Source of the DNA: Lactiplantibacillus modestisalitolerans
GTDB lineage: Bacteria; Bacillota; Bacilli; Lactobacillales; Lactobacillaceae
Reading direction: 5' to 3'
Assembly (NCBI RefSeq): GCF_005405425.1
Contig: NZ_BJEA01000010.1
Location: forward strand, 62,001-126,000
Length of the DNA: 64,000 bases
The notes under the pieces were generated by a model that worked only from the letters and a program-made list of their open reading frames with translations, made no database searches and was not told where the DNA came from. Below are positions 20,201 through 28,363 of the stretch, in pieces. Both the position numbers and the translations under genes were made by a program. Numbering within the stretch: position 1 is the first letter of the stretch; each line of letters begins with the position of its first letter.

Positions 20201-20917
20201 CGGGGTAAGATTGACCGCCTGGATGAAATTAAGGCCGGCAATCAGCGGTACCTTGGTATCGTGGACTATAAGTCTTCTACTCATAACTTTGATTTTCAAG
20301 AAGCTTACTATGGCTTAGCAATGCAAATGTTAACTTACTTGGATGCGGTACTTCAAAATGAAGCTGCCATCGTTGAGGATGCGGATCCGGCGGCCGTTAA
20401 ATTAGCAGGGGCCATGTACATGCACATTCAAAATCCAACCTTAAAGCCGGAGGAGGCCCGCAGTGATTTTGAAACGGCGTTGCTTAAAAAAAATAAATAT
20501 AAAGGAATTTTGCTTGATGATCCGCAGTTGTTACAACACCTGGATCGTGATTTGGAGGATGAAGACGTGCACGGTCCGTCCAAAGTGTACCCGTTTAGTA
20601 AGAAAAAGAGCGGTGATTACAGTAGCGGTCGGGCAGACTCGCTCGTGACTAATGAACAATTAGAGCGATTATTGCAACATAATAGTGATTTAATTGTTGC
20701 GGCGGCCAAGGCGATTTTTGCGGGCCGGATTGATTTGAACCCCATTCGCTTGAATGATAAGCAGACGGCGCTCCAATATTCACCATACCTGTCAATTATG
20801 CAATTTGACGCGATGCTACCTGAAAATCAATATCGCGACTTACCGCCGATGAAGGCTAAAGAAGTTTTAGCACACCTCAAGCAGCGTTTGGAAGGGAGTC
20901 AAGTAAATAATGGGTAA
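17300..20917 (+). CDS. rexB: ATP-dependent nuclease subunit B (AddB/RexB)
   Basis: 1205 aa, GTG start behind AAGGGGGAA. The inactivated helicase domain starts MSLQFVLGAAKMDHRATM, where AddB proteins have a Walker A loop; the GKS/GKT lysine is missing, as in the RexB branch. The C-terminal nuclease has RYLGIVDYKSSTHNFD (about residues 987-1002), including the DYK motif. Only two cysteines occur (QTFCEM and DESCLN), so there is no 4Fe-4S cluster as in AddB. Partner of RexA in resecting double-strand breaks and reading Chi sites. Overlaps rexA by 8 bp. Confidence 0.95.
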   Translation: MSLQFVLGAAKMDHRATMVADLVATLKQKPNDQFFYLVPNHIKFDTEVDVLNRLATAFGQTELYAQSQVQILSFTRLAWYLMKNDPAYQVPRLSGAGIDMLLYRILRQHAEDLQLFGGEISQTGFVTQLAREINELQVANLQPEDVTQLAATVRGGDLKAKLHDLAIVYTDFVAATVDKYLKPADLLAQLNAYLRRQNLHGVHVYLELAGFAQLPAQQQGIVTTMLEQGADVTVSLMLDQKVVDAAPDHGTLFYQSGRLYYRLYQYAQERHIQVKNDIRATATRVAPGLAALDDYWRGRPQAASGHEPLNRNLHLFRTDSRQTELAQVGRQIRAMVAKKHADPADDYHYRDFLIMTRHLSAYQTMLAPTFHELEIPYFVDLQRAMADHPLVELLNALFDLDEQHYQYRDVMRILKTELLLPTIDGQPMDRKAYRQAVDLTENFILKSGYAGRRWLQKEDWQYFQLTEGDAGVETDKNAAISKQINLIHHFVADTFPPFFKQLKAAPDGRAAATVLVNFLTQAGVTTQLLAWRDQALDQQDVAAAAEPEQTWQTFCEMLDEYVTILGDVPFDHTDFLALLQAGFEGASYSQIPSTLDQVLISETGMVQSQDRRVVFMIGSTDLVMPDRIMTNNLLSDVDKDNLQAGLDDLEGDHYLNDSAVVQLGDESCLNYLAFLTARKHLFLSAPLKDDQESDLNWSNYVVRIQRHFDLKPRIYLSAPDPTALKVAPFISTKRRTISHVVQVYRDVLTANTDPNRTTAPIQIAPVWVWLRQQLTHDASFGGLAHRLLAGLSYQNKPTQLTADSVDALYGHQIYTSISKLEEFYHNRYAYFLKYGLKLRERDVFELSAASTGEFFHAVLDGLIKAIRHDHQPLAEVTDQQLTDYLTTITQGVLDEPQFTILTSSNRMAYLQRQLISTVQQIAFAIRNQSRISDAQPRQTELLFGNVGQEHGLKSLDFKVDDQHSVHVRGKIDRLDEIKAGNQRYLGIVDYKSSTHNFDFQEAYYGLAMQMLTYLDAVLQNEAAIVEDADPAAVKLAGAMYMHIQNPTLKPEEARSDFETALLKKNKYKGILLDDPQLLQHLDRDLEDEDVHGPSKVYPFSKKKSGDYSSGRADSLVTNEQLERLLQHNSDLIVAAAKAIFAGRIDLNPIRLNDKQTALQYSPYLSIMQFDAMLPENQYRDLPPMKAKEVLAHLKQRLEGSQVNNG

Positions 20918-23900
20918 ACCACAGTATACGGAAAGTCAGCAAGCCGTTATTAATCAACATGGGAATAATTTATTGGTCTCCGCTTCGGCTGGTTCCGGTA
21001 AAACCACCGTTTTAATCGAGCGGATTATGAAAAAGATTACCGCGGGAACTAACATTGACCAATTATTAGTTGTGACCTTTACTAATTTGGCGGCCAAACA
21101 CATGAAGCAAAAATTGGAAGCGCAACTCAATAAGCAAATCTCCGCTTATTTGGCGGCGCACCCGCAGGAGACGACGACGGCCCCCGAAGTTCGGCAATTA
21201 AGGCAGCAATTGAACCTCTTAGGCGTTGCTAATATTAGCACGTTAGATGCGTTTTGCTTACGGGTTATCCAGCGCTATTACTACGTGATCGACTTGGACC
21301 CGGTTTTTCGCCTGTTGACGGATAATACCGAGGGGTTATTGATTCGGGACCAAGTTTGGGATCAGGTACGAGAAAAGCTGTACGGCCAAGCGGACGGGGC
21401 CTTTGATCAGTTAACGGCTAACTTTTCAAACGACCGGAGTGATGATGGTCTTGGGCGCTTAGTTTACCGGGTATTTGATTTTGCGCAGTCGACCCCCGAA
21501 CCGGAAAAGTGGCTTGAAACGCTCCCGGGAAATTACGCCCTTGATGCAGCTAAGTTAACGGATACACGGTTGTACCGCGAACAGCTCCTGCCTAGTTTGC
21601 AGACTGAGGCGACCGCAATGGTCACGAACTTGCAACGGGCGGCGGAAATTGCAACAACCGCTGATTTGGAAGATAAATCGCAAACGGCGTTAGCGACGGC
21701 CCTACAAATGGTGCAAACTTTGCAAGCGCAGTTACCAACGGCAAATTGGGACGCACTGCGGGAGCTCGTTACGAGTTTTAAAGTCGGGGTAATTAAGAAG
21801 ACCTATAAGGGTGATGATAGTCGGAGTAATTGGGCTAAAGAAGTCGGCCAACTAGTGGATGAAGTTAAAACCCGGATGGGCGCGTTGGCTAAGTCGTACT
21901 TTGCCAGTGATGAGCAACGGACGGTTGCCATCATGCAGGCGGCGCAAAAAGTCGTTGCGGAACTGGTTCAGGCGGTCCTCGCGTTTAAGCGCGCGTTTGC
22001 GCAGGCTAAACGTAAGCGCCACGTTTTGGATTTTTCGGATTTAGAACACTTGGCCTTAGCCATCCTGTCGCAAGACACGGAAAGTAGCCGTGGTGCGTTA
22101 GCGCAATTGCGTGACCAGTTTGAAGAAGTGATGGTTGATGAATATCAGGATATTAATAGCCTGCAGGAAGCAATTCTACAAAAGCTTGCTCGTAAAGAGC
22201 CGGGCAACATGTTTATGGTGGGGGATGTTAAGCAGTCAATTTACCAATTTCGCTTAGCCGATCCGATGTTATTCCTCGGTAAATACCGTGATTTTGGTAC
22301 CCATCCGGAACATGGGGATCGGATTGTACTGGCGGAAAATTTTCGGTCCGTTGAAAATGTTGATAATTTTACGAACCTAATCTTTAGTCAACTAATGGAT
22401 GAACCAGTTGGACAAATTGAGTATGATCAAGCTGCTTATTTGAAATATGGTCCCAAGGATTATCCGGCAGACATGCCTCAAACGACTAGTTTACTACTTT
22501 ATCAAGCCGGTAAAGCGCAGCCAACCACCCCACAAATGGAAGTTGATCCGTTAGCAATTGATGAGCCCGAAACGAACTTCTCAATTAAGGACCGGTCACT
22601 GGGTAGTATCAAAATGGTGGCGCAGAAAATCATCGCACTAACCCAGATGGCGCATCCAATCTATGACCGGAGTAGTGGGGAATACCGACCGTTCCGTTAT
22701 AGTGACGCGGCCTTACTAGTACCAACTCGGAATCATAATCTAGCAATTATTGATATTTTTAAGCAGTTCCATATTCCGGTAGTTGTTAACGATGCCCAAA
22801 ACTATTTCCAAACGACGGAAATTCGAATCATGATGGCACTGTTAAGTGTAATTGATAATCCATACCAAGATATCCCGTTGGTTGCGGTTCTACGCTCACC
22901 AATCGTTGGTTTGGATGAAAACCAACTAGTCTTTCTGCGAATCAAGAATCAAACGAGCGACTATTTCCAAGCCGTTCGTGACTTTTATGACCAGTACCCA
23001 ACTAGTTCCCATACGGATTATGCTGATCAGGTCTACACGAAAATTGATGCGTTTATGACCAATTTAACTGAATTTCGGGACCTAGCTCGCCGAAACCAAA
23101 TTGTGACGTTGATTTGGCGGATCTATGAGCGAACCGGTTTTCTGGACTACGTGGGCGGAATGCCAGCTGGTCAACAGCGGCAGGCAAACTTGCACGCTCT
23201 TTATGAACGGGCCTATACCTATGAACAAGGGAGTTTTAAAGGGCTTTTCCAATTTGTCCGGTTTATTCGTCGGATGCAAGAAAAGGACCAAGATTTAGCT
23301 TCCGCAGTCGCCGAAACGGATACTGAAGCCGTTAGCGTGATGACGATTCATGGGAGTAAGGGACTGGAATTTCCAGTTATCTTCATTATGGATATGGATA
23401 AACGGTTTAACCAAACGGACTCCCGGGCAAACGCGCTGTTAGACCGGCAAACGGGGGTGGGGATTACCTATCTCGATCCGCAGACACGCGTTAAGTATTC
23501 AACGCTACCGCGGATCGTGACGCAGGGAGCGGTCAGCCGCAAGATGCGTGCCGAGGAAATGCGTAAATTATACGTTGCCATTACCCGGGCACAGCAACAA
23601 CTGTACCTAGTGGGAACGGTGGATTCGATGGATGACGCAGCCCAAAAGTGGCGTGCAGCCTTGCATAATCCGGAACGAGTGTTAAGCGCGCAACTTCGGC
23701 AAAACTGGGATAATCAGTTGGATTGGGTTGGAGCGACCCTAATTCGGCATCCCGCCATGCGAGCCTACTGGGATGGTGACCAGCCAGAGTACCAGTTAGA
23801 ACGTACCAGTGCCAATTTTACCGTTGAGGTTGGTGATGAAACGTCGCTGGGCGAAACACCAACGGAGCAAGGTGGCTCAGAGGCGCAATCCAGCATTGCA

Positions 23901-24692
23901 ACCGTTGAGCAAAATATTGACGTTGATGTTGATCAATTGACGCAGGATCGGATTACAGCGTTATTAAATTATCATTATCCCCACCAAGCTTCGACGACTA
24001 CGACGGCCTATCAATCTGTGTCCGAAGCTAAGCGGATGTTTGAAGATCCGGATACGGCACAAATGAACCCGAACCCGAGTGTTAGCCACGTACACGCTAA
24101 ACCGACAAGTCGCTTTGTTGCTGGTGAGTTAGCCGTACCGCAATTCTTGCAAACCACGCAGGCACCCACGAGCGCGGAAGTTGGGAGCGCGACTCACTTA
24201 GTGCTTGAACAATTGGACTTGACCCAGCCAATCAATTCGACGAACGTGCAAGCCACGATTGACCGCCTCGTGGCCGACCACGTCTTAAATTCCGCGGTCG
24301 CTAAGTTAATTAACCAACAATCTATTTTGAACTTTTATGCTAGTTCGTTGGGACAAGCAATCTTGGCTAATCCCACGAAAGTCCACCGGGAAGTCCCGTT
24401 TTCGCTACTAATTCCAGCAAATAAGCTGTTTAAGGAAGTGGCGTCCGACCTGGATGGGAAGGTCCTCATTCACGGAATTATCGATGGTTACCTTGAAACC
24501 GAAACGGGCTTACGTTTATTTGATTACAAGACGGACCATGTCCGTTCTAAGGATGCTTTGATTACGCGCTATGCGGGGCAAATTAAGTTGTATGCTGCTG
24601 CCCTAAAGTCGATGTATCAGCAACCAGTTATTGAGCGGAGTTTGTACTCATTAGCTTTGAACGAGATCGCTACGGTTCCAGCAAGTGATTGA
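20910..24692 (+). CDS. rexA: ATP-dependent helicase/nuclease subunit A (AddA/RexA)
   Basis: 1260 aa. UvrD-like superfamily 1 helicase, with Walker A SASAGSGKTTVLIERIM near residue 29, Walker B MVDEYQDINSLQ near 408, VGDVKQSIYQFR, and VMTIHGSKGLEFPV near 811. The C-terminal RecB-type nuclease has LRLFDYKTDHV near residue 1210. Processive helicase and nuclease of the recombinational repair enzyme. Coupled to rexB by overlap. Confidence 0.96.
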   Translation: MGKPQYTESQQAVINQHGNNLLVSASAGSGKTTVLIERIMKKITAGTNIDQLLVVTFTNLAAKHMKQKLEAQLNKQISAYLAAHPQETTTAPEVRQLRQQLNLLGVANISTLDAFCLRVIQRYYYVIDLDPVFRLLTDNTEGLLIRDQVWDQVREKLYGQADGAFDQLTANFSNDRSDDGLGRLVYRVFDFAQSTPEPEKWLETLPGNYALDAAKLTDTRLYREQLLPSLQTEATAMVTNLQRAAEIATTADLEDKSQTALATALQMVQTLQAQLPTANWDALRELVTSFKVGVIKKTYKGDDSRSNWAKEVGQLVDEVKTRMGALAKSYFASDEQRTVAIMQAAQKVVAELVQAVLAFKRAFAQAKRKRHVLDFSDLEHLALAILSQDTESSRGALAQLRDQFEEVMVDEYQDINSLQEAILQKLARKEPGNMFMVGDVKQSIYQFRLADPMLFLGKYRDFGTHPEHGDRIVLAENFRSVENVDNFTNLIFSQLMDEPVGQIEYDQAAYLKYGPKDYPADMPQTTSLLLYQAGKAQPTTPQMEVDPLAIDEPETNFSIKDRSLGSIKMVAQKIIALTQMAHPIYDRSSGEYRPFRYSDAALLVPTRNHNLAIIDIFKQFHIPVVVNDAQNYFQTTEIRIMMALLSVIDNPYQDIPLVAVLRSPIVGLDENQLVFLRIKNQTSDYFQAVRDFYDQYPTSSHTDYADQVYTKIDAFMTNLTEFRDLARRNQIVTLIWRIYERTGFLDYVGGMPAGQQRQANLHALYERAYTYEQGSFKGLFQFVRFIRRMQEKDQDLASAVAETDTEAVSVMTIHGSKGLEFPVIFIMDMDKRFNQTDSRANALLDRQTGVGITYLDPQTRVKYSTLPRIVTQGAVSRKMRAEEMRKLYVAITRAQQQLYLVGTVDSMDDAAQKWRAALHNPERVLSAQLRQNWDNQLDWVGATLIRHPAMRAYWDGDQPEYQLERTSANFTVEVGDETSLGETPTEQGGSEAQSSIATVEQNIDVDVDQLTQDRITALLNYHYPHQASTTTTAYQSVSEAKRMFEDPDTAQMNPNPSVSHVHAKPTSRFVAGELAVPQFLQTTQAPTSAEVGSATHLVLEQLDLTQPINSTNVQATIDRLVADHVLNSAVAKLINQQSILNFYASSLGQAILANPTKVHREVPFSLLIPANKLFKEVASDLDGKVLIHGIIDGYLETETGLRLFDYKTDHVRSKDALITRYAGQIKLYAAALKSMYQQPVIERSLYSLALNEIATVPASD

Positions 24693-24704
24693 ACGAAATA
24701 GAGA

Positions 24705-24816
24705 GTGTGCCAAAAGTCGGTTAGCTGGTGAACATTAACGGCGTAGGGCGAATAATCCTGGGCTTGGATTGTTTGACTTACGGGGTTAAGCGGAGCCAAC
24801 TGACTTTTGGTGCACG
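24705..24816. repeat. Long-armed intergenic inverted repeat after rexA
   Basis: TGTGCCAAAAGTCGGTTAGCT at 24706 pairs with AGCCAACTGACTTTTGGTGCA at about 24795-24815, enclosing about 70 bases. The arm core CCAAAAGTC/GACTTTTGG is the same as in the perfect palindrome at 3783-3818. It is followed at once by the CACGTTTCGGCTATTAACAT repeat (24814). Confidence 0.6.
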
Positions 24817-24845
24817 TTTCGGCTATTAACATGGGGTAACGCACA

Positions 24846-24877
24846 AGCGGCTGTGACTTATGTCATAGCCGCTTGTT
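24846..24877. terminator. Hairpin between convergent rexA and GNAT genes
   Basis: AAGCGGCTGTGAC, TTAT, GTCATAGCCGCTT. Same stem core as the pyr operon terminator, lying between two convergent genes, so it probably stops both. The T-run is short. Confidence 0.6.
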
Positions 24878-24933
24878 GACCTACTAACTTGTAGTTTTTC
24901 GTCTATCTTACGGTTATGCCGCAATTGCTCACG

Positions 24934-25455
24934 CTAAAGCTTAATTTGATAAGCCAAGCGTTGGTCAGCTGGGTCATTAGCCATGTAGACAATTCCCCGG
25001 TAATCAAAACCAGCCTTAGTAATGATGTGTTGCATGCGCTGATTGCTGGCATGGGTGTCAATCCGAACTTCCCGGAAGCCTTGTTGGTAGCTGAGCGTGA
25101 AGAGCTGGCTGAAAAAGTGATCCCCGAGGTGGGCGCCGTGGTAGCCCCCAGCAATCGCGATGCGGTGAATTGACGTATAACCGCTAGCCGGTGTTGGGAC
25201 CCAACTACCTTGATAAATCTGCGCATAATTAGGATCTGGAACCGTTTTGAGGGTTGCGGTTCCCGCGATTTTTTGGTCAACAATCAGTAACCAAGCTTCG
25301 TGGGCGTCAATATCAGCTTGCAAATCACTTGCCTGGGGATAAGCCCCTTGCCACTGCGGAATCTTTTCGGCGGCTAAGGCTTGCTTGGCTTGGTCAATTA
25401 TTGCCATAATCGCGGGTAAATCAGCTGAAGTTGCCTGACGAACATATTGGGACAT
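24934..25455 (-). CDS. GNAT family N-acetyltransferase
   Basis: 173 aa from the ATG at 25455 (MSQYVRQATSADLPAIMAII). An in-frame GTG 3 codons upstream is possible. Typical GNAT order: N-terminal YVRQATSADLPAI, a central beta sheet with WLLIVDQKIAGTATL, and the acetyl-CoA loop as IHRIAIAGGYHGAHLGDHFF (about 118-137), followed by VRIDTHASNQRMQHIITKAGF. The substrate cannot be inferred. It converges with rexA and shares the intervening hairpin. Confidence 0.85.
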   Translation of the reverse strand: MSQYVRQATSADLPAIMAIIDQAKQALAAEKIPQWQGAYPQASDLQADIDAHEAWLLIVDQKIAGTATLKTVPDPNYAQIYQGSWVPTPASGYTSIHRIAIAGGYHGAHLGDHFFSQLFTLSYQQGFREVRIDTHASNQRMQHIITKAGFDYRGIVYMANDPADQRLAYQIKL

Positions 25456-25592
25456 GAATACCACTGCTCTCTAATTAGAATGCTTATTATTATAGGTTAA
25501 TGCCCGCGACATGACAACTTTAAGGCAGATTGGTAGGGTTTTTGACTGCCGCCCTTTATAATAGTAATTATAAATAGACGGGAGTGACTCAA

Positions 25593-26231
25593 ATGAAAAT
25601 CTTTGTTATCGGTGCCCACGGACAGGTTGGACGCAAAATCGTTTCTAAGCTCGTTGCGCAGGGCGACCAAGTTTTTGCTGGTATTCGGAATCCTGAACAA
25701 GCCCAAGCATTTGAAGATGCGGGTGCCGAACCGGTTGGCTTTAATTTGCTCGATCAACCCGAAGAATTAGCAGTGGCTTTTAAGGGTATGGACGCAATTG
25801 TCTTTGCGGCTGGTTCCGGGGGCCAAACGGGTTATGATATGACGTTGAACATTGACTTAGACGGAGCCGTTAAGTCGATGGAAGCGGCTGAACTGGCGGG
25901 AGTAAAGCGCTACGTTATGATTAGTGCCGAATTTACACCAGATCGGCGGCAGTGGCCCCAAGTTTTACGACCATACTACGTTGCCAAATATTACGCGGAT
26001 GAATGGCTCAAAACGCGAACCCATTTGGATTACACAATCTTGCAGCCGGGTAACCTGTTGAACGATGCTGGTACCGGTAAAGTAACGGTCAACCCAAGCG
26101 CGGGCGGCGGAATCACCCGGGATGACGTGGCCGCTTTTGCGGTTCAAAGTCTTGCAACGCCGGCAACGGTTGGCAAAACGATTGCGTTGATCAATGGTGA
26201 CACACCGATTGCGACCGCGGTTCAAGCCTAA
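25593..26231 (+). CDS. NAD(P)-binding, atypical SDR/NmrA-like protein
   Basis: 212 aa from the ATG at 25593, 8 nt after GGAG; an in-frame GTG at 25584 overlaps that site and is unlikely. Rossmann fingerprint KIFVIGAHGQVGRKIV (GxxGxxG) at residues 2-17, then VFAAGSGG near 76 and YYVAKYYADEWL near 130, in which YxxxK could be the catalytic pair. Members act as oxidoreductases or redox sensors; the substrate is unknown. A convergent terminator follows at once. Confidence 0.85.
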   Translation: MKIFVIGAHGQVGRKIVSKLVAQGDQVFAGIRNPEQAQAFEDAGAEPVGFNLLDQPEELAVAFKGMDAIVFAAGSGGQTGYDMTLNIDLDGAVKSMEAAELAGVKRYVMISAEFTPDRRQWPQVLRPYYVAKYYADEWLKTRTHLDYTILQPGNLLNDAGTGKVTVNPSAGGGITRDDVAAFAVQSLATPATVGKTIALINGDTPIATAVQA

Positions 26232-26240
26232 TTTAGTTAA

Positions 26241-26279
26241 AAAAGGGACGCTCAGTAATCTAAACTGGGCGTCCCTTTT
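26241..26279. terminator. Bidirectional terminator
   Basis: AAAAGGGACGCTCAGT pairs with ACTGGGCGTCCCTTTT (one G.T pair). It lies between the convergent genes ending at 26231 and 26292. Confidence 0.9.
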
Positions 26280-26291
26280 GCCGTGGCCGCG

Positions 26292-26726
26292 TTACCGCGG
26301 ATTCGTCATCGTTTGCGGTTCTGCGGTCATTAAATAATTAATGGCTTGCTTGAGTTGGGGGTAGCGACGGTGCGCGTAATAGCGTTGTAGTTCACGGTTG
26401 AATAAGCCGTAAAAACTGTAACAATCAAATGCGCATAAAAGGGTAATGATGGAGGATTGGTACGGGTCACCATTAAAGCTAATGATTAGCAGTAGGGTTC
26501 CCACGGCCAGTAAAATGCAACCCACCATGGCGGTGAGACCAATTCGATTTAAATCCCGGGCACTCCGGTGGACCACGTGTTGAACCGGTTGGGGTGCGTT
26601 TTGCCACAGGCTATTATTTAAAACGTTAAATAGTAGGGCCACGTCCAAGCTTAAGGCGGGGTGACCAAGCGTTAGGCCCCACCAGATAATAAGTAAAGTT
26701 GATAAAAAAATTGGTAACCAGAACAC
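26292..26726 (-). CDS. Hypothetical membrane protein
   Basis: 144 aa, GTG start 9 nt after AGGAG. Predicted membrane helices lie at about residues 3-22, 60-82 and possibly 88-104, then a basic cytoplasmic tail (YYAHRRYPQLKQAINYL). I do not recognise the family. Single-gene unit, convergent with the NAD(P)-binding protein gene. Confidence 0.65.
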   Translation of the reverse strand: MFWLPIFLSTLLIIWWGLTLGHPALSLDVALLFNVLNNSLWQNAPQPVQHVVHRSARDLNRIGLTAMVGCILLAVGTLLLIISFNGDPYQSSIITLLCAFDCYSFYGLFNRELQRYYAHRRYPQLKQAINYLMTAEPQTMTNPR

Positions 26727-26849
26727 ACCATCGAACTCCTCGCTAAATAAATGTTGCTAACAATTATTATTCTATGTATTAATTTTAAAATACACTCCAT
26801 ATTAATATACCGCTTTCAGTGCGGAATAAAAAGGTCCTTTACACGAAAA

Positions 26850-26882
26850 AACGGAGCGCTGACGTTTGCCAGTACTCCGTTA
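26850..26882 (-). terminator. Terminator of the small membrane protein gene
   Basis: AACGGAG..CTG, loop, CAG..CTCCGTT. On the minus strand it is followed by TTTTTTCG. Confidence 0.75.
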
Positions 26883-26896
26883 GGGATCAACGTTTA

Positions 26897-27031
26897 TTAG
26901 TGATTACGCTTCGCCCGGGTGCCAAGAAAGTAGGCGCCGCCCACTAAAATGACAATTAAGCTAAGTAAGCCCCAAACGCCGCCACTCATGCCGCCCATGA
27001 AGGGCATGCCTGAAAAGTACCAGCCGCACAT
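26897..27031 (-). CDS. Small membrane protein, 44 aa
   Basis: The frame is open further upstream (to 27127), but that part overlaps the aminotransferase gene. I prefer the ATG at 27031 (MCGWYFSGMPFMGG), a few bases after GTGGTGA. A Gly/Met-rich N-terminus is followed by one membrane helix (about 20-38) and a short basic tail, GTRAKRNH. Small single-helix proteins of this build are common in lactobacilli; function unknown. An ATG at 27064 is an alternative start. Confidence 0.5.
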   Translation of the reverse strand: MCGWYFSGMPFMGGMSGGVWGLLSLIVILVGGAYFLGTRAKRNH

Positions 27032-27093
27032 TTGTGTCACCACTTTCTTTGTTGAGTTACCCATATTATATAACAGTTTTAATTGGACACAAA

Positions 27094-28263
27094 CTAATTC
27101 GCTTGTGCCTGGGGCTGGGCTAACCAAGTTGCCAAGCGGCTAAAAGCGGTCGTTAACGCCGTCTGGCTGGCAGCGTAGCTAATCCGAAACCAGCCTTCGC
27201 CGTTTGCGCCAAAGGAAGAACCGGGAATAACCGCAACCCCGGTTTGTTCGGCCAACGTCGTTGCGAATTCCCAGCTGGAACCGACAAATTGAGCGGGGAC
27301 CTGCACGAAAACATAAAACGCGCCGGTCGGATAAATGAAATTCAGGCCGAGCTTGGTAAGTTGCTGAATGACAAAGTCACGGCGTTGTTGATAAATTGCG
27401 CGCATTTGATCACCGTCAGTTACGCCGTTAGTTAGCGCTTCGATTGCCGCTGCTTGTGAAATTGAGCTGGTGGAGGTCACGAGGTACTGGTGCGTCTTTT
27501 TCATTTCATTGATCAATGCTTGGGGGGCCATGATGAAGCCTAACCGCCAACCGGTCATGGCGTGTGATTTCGATAGGCCGTTAATGGTAATTGTTTTGGT
27601 CGGGTAGAGCGTTGCAAACGCCGTATGGTCTTGTTCATAAGTTAGAGCACTGTAAATCTCATCACTAAGTACGAACAGCCCGGCCCGTTGAATTACTGGC
27701 AATAGGGCCTCTAGTTCGGCGCGGGTGTAGGTGACGCCGGTCGGATTCGTCGGATAATTTAAAATTAAAACCTTCGGGTGCTGGTCAGCGTGCTGACGTA
27801 AGGTTGTCTGGAGTGTTTGGGGGGTTAATTTATAACCCGTATTAGTTGTATCGATTGGAATTAATTGACCCTGAGCAATTTCAACGACTGGCTCATAGCT
27901 GGTGTACGCTGGAGTTGGCAGTAATACCCCGTCACCGGGGTTCAGCAGGGTCATCAGGGTAGTTGCCACTGCTTCAGTTGCGCCGACCGTTGCAATAATT
28001 TCACTCGGTGCATAGTTTAGCCCGTATTGGTGCTGGAAGTAGTTGCTGGCTGCCCGTTGGAGTTGTGCAAACCCCATGAGCGGAGAGTAATGGGTCCAAT
28101 CGGCTTCAATTGCCCGCACTGCTGCCGCTTTAATATGCGCCGGGGTTTTTAAATCGGGTTCCCCCACGGTCAATTTAATGAGGTCGCGACGTTGTGGAAG
28201 CGCCTCATCAAACCGACGGATTCCTGAGACTTGAATTTGTTGAATTACTTGATTTGTTCTCAT
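27094..28263 (-). CDS. Class I/II pyridoxal-phosphate aminotransferase
   Basis: 389 aa from the ATG at 28263, which follows AGAGGAAG at good spacing; the ATG at 28281 adds 6 residues without a site. Fold type I aminotransferase: TVGEPDLKTPAHIK near residue 32, NYPTNPTGV near 168, and SDEIYSALTY and NGLSKSHAMTGWRLGF near 230 with the PLP-binding Lys. Closest to the PatA / aspartate / aromatic aminotransferase group; substrate uncertain. Divergent from a MocR-type regulator gene with only about 100 bp between them, so that regulator is likely to control it. Confidence 0.9.
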   Translation of the reverse strand: MRTNQVIQQIQVSGIRRFDEALPQRRDLIKLTVGEPDLKTPAHIKAAAVRAIEADWTHYSPLMGFAQLQRAASNYFQHQYGLNYAPSEIIATVGATEAVATTLMTLLNPGDGVLLPTPAYTSYEPVVEIAQGQLIPIDTTNTGYKLTPQTLQTTLRQHADQHPKVLILNYPTNPTGVTYTRAELEALLPVIQRAGLFVLSDEIYSALTYEQDHTAFATLYPTKTITINGLSKSHAMTGWRLGFIMAPQALINEMKKTHQYLVTSTSSISQAAAIEALTNGVTDGDQMRAIYQQRRDFVIQQLTKLGLNFIYPTGAFYVFVQVPAQFVGSSWEFATTLAEQTGVAVIPGSSFGANGEGWFRISYAASQTALTTAFSRLATWLAQPQAQAN

Positions 28264-28295
28264 TATTGAACTTCCTCTCATGGTGATTACCGTCT

Positions 28296-28338
28296 ATAAT
28301 AAGTGTAAATTGACCACTTGAAAATAGACACTTTTTAC
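28296..28338. promoter_or_regulatory. Divergent promoter/operator region of the aminotransferase and MocR genes
   Basis: Three copies of an AAGTG-type half-site occur here: AAGTGT at 28301, CACTTG at 28315 and ACACTT at 28328. They overlap TATTAT on the minus strand and TTGACC (28310-28315) on the plus strand. This arrangement suits a MocR regulator binding between the two genes. No experiment is implied. Confidence 0.45.
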
Positions 28339-28363
28339 AAAAATGAAAGGACAGTTGTTGATT

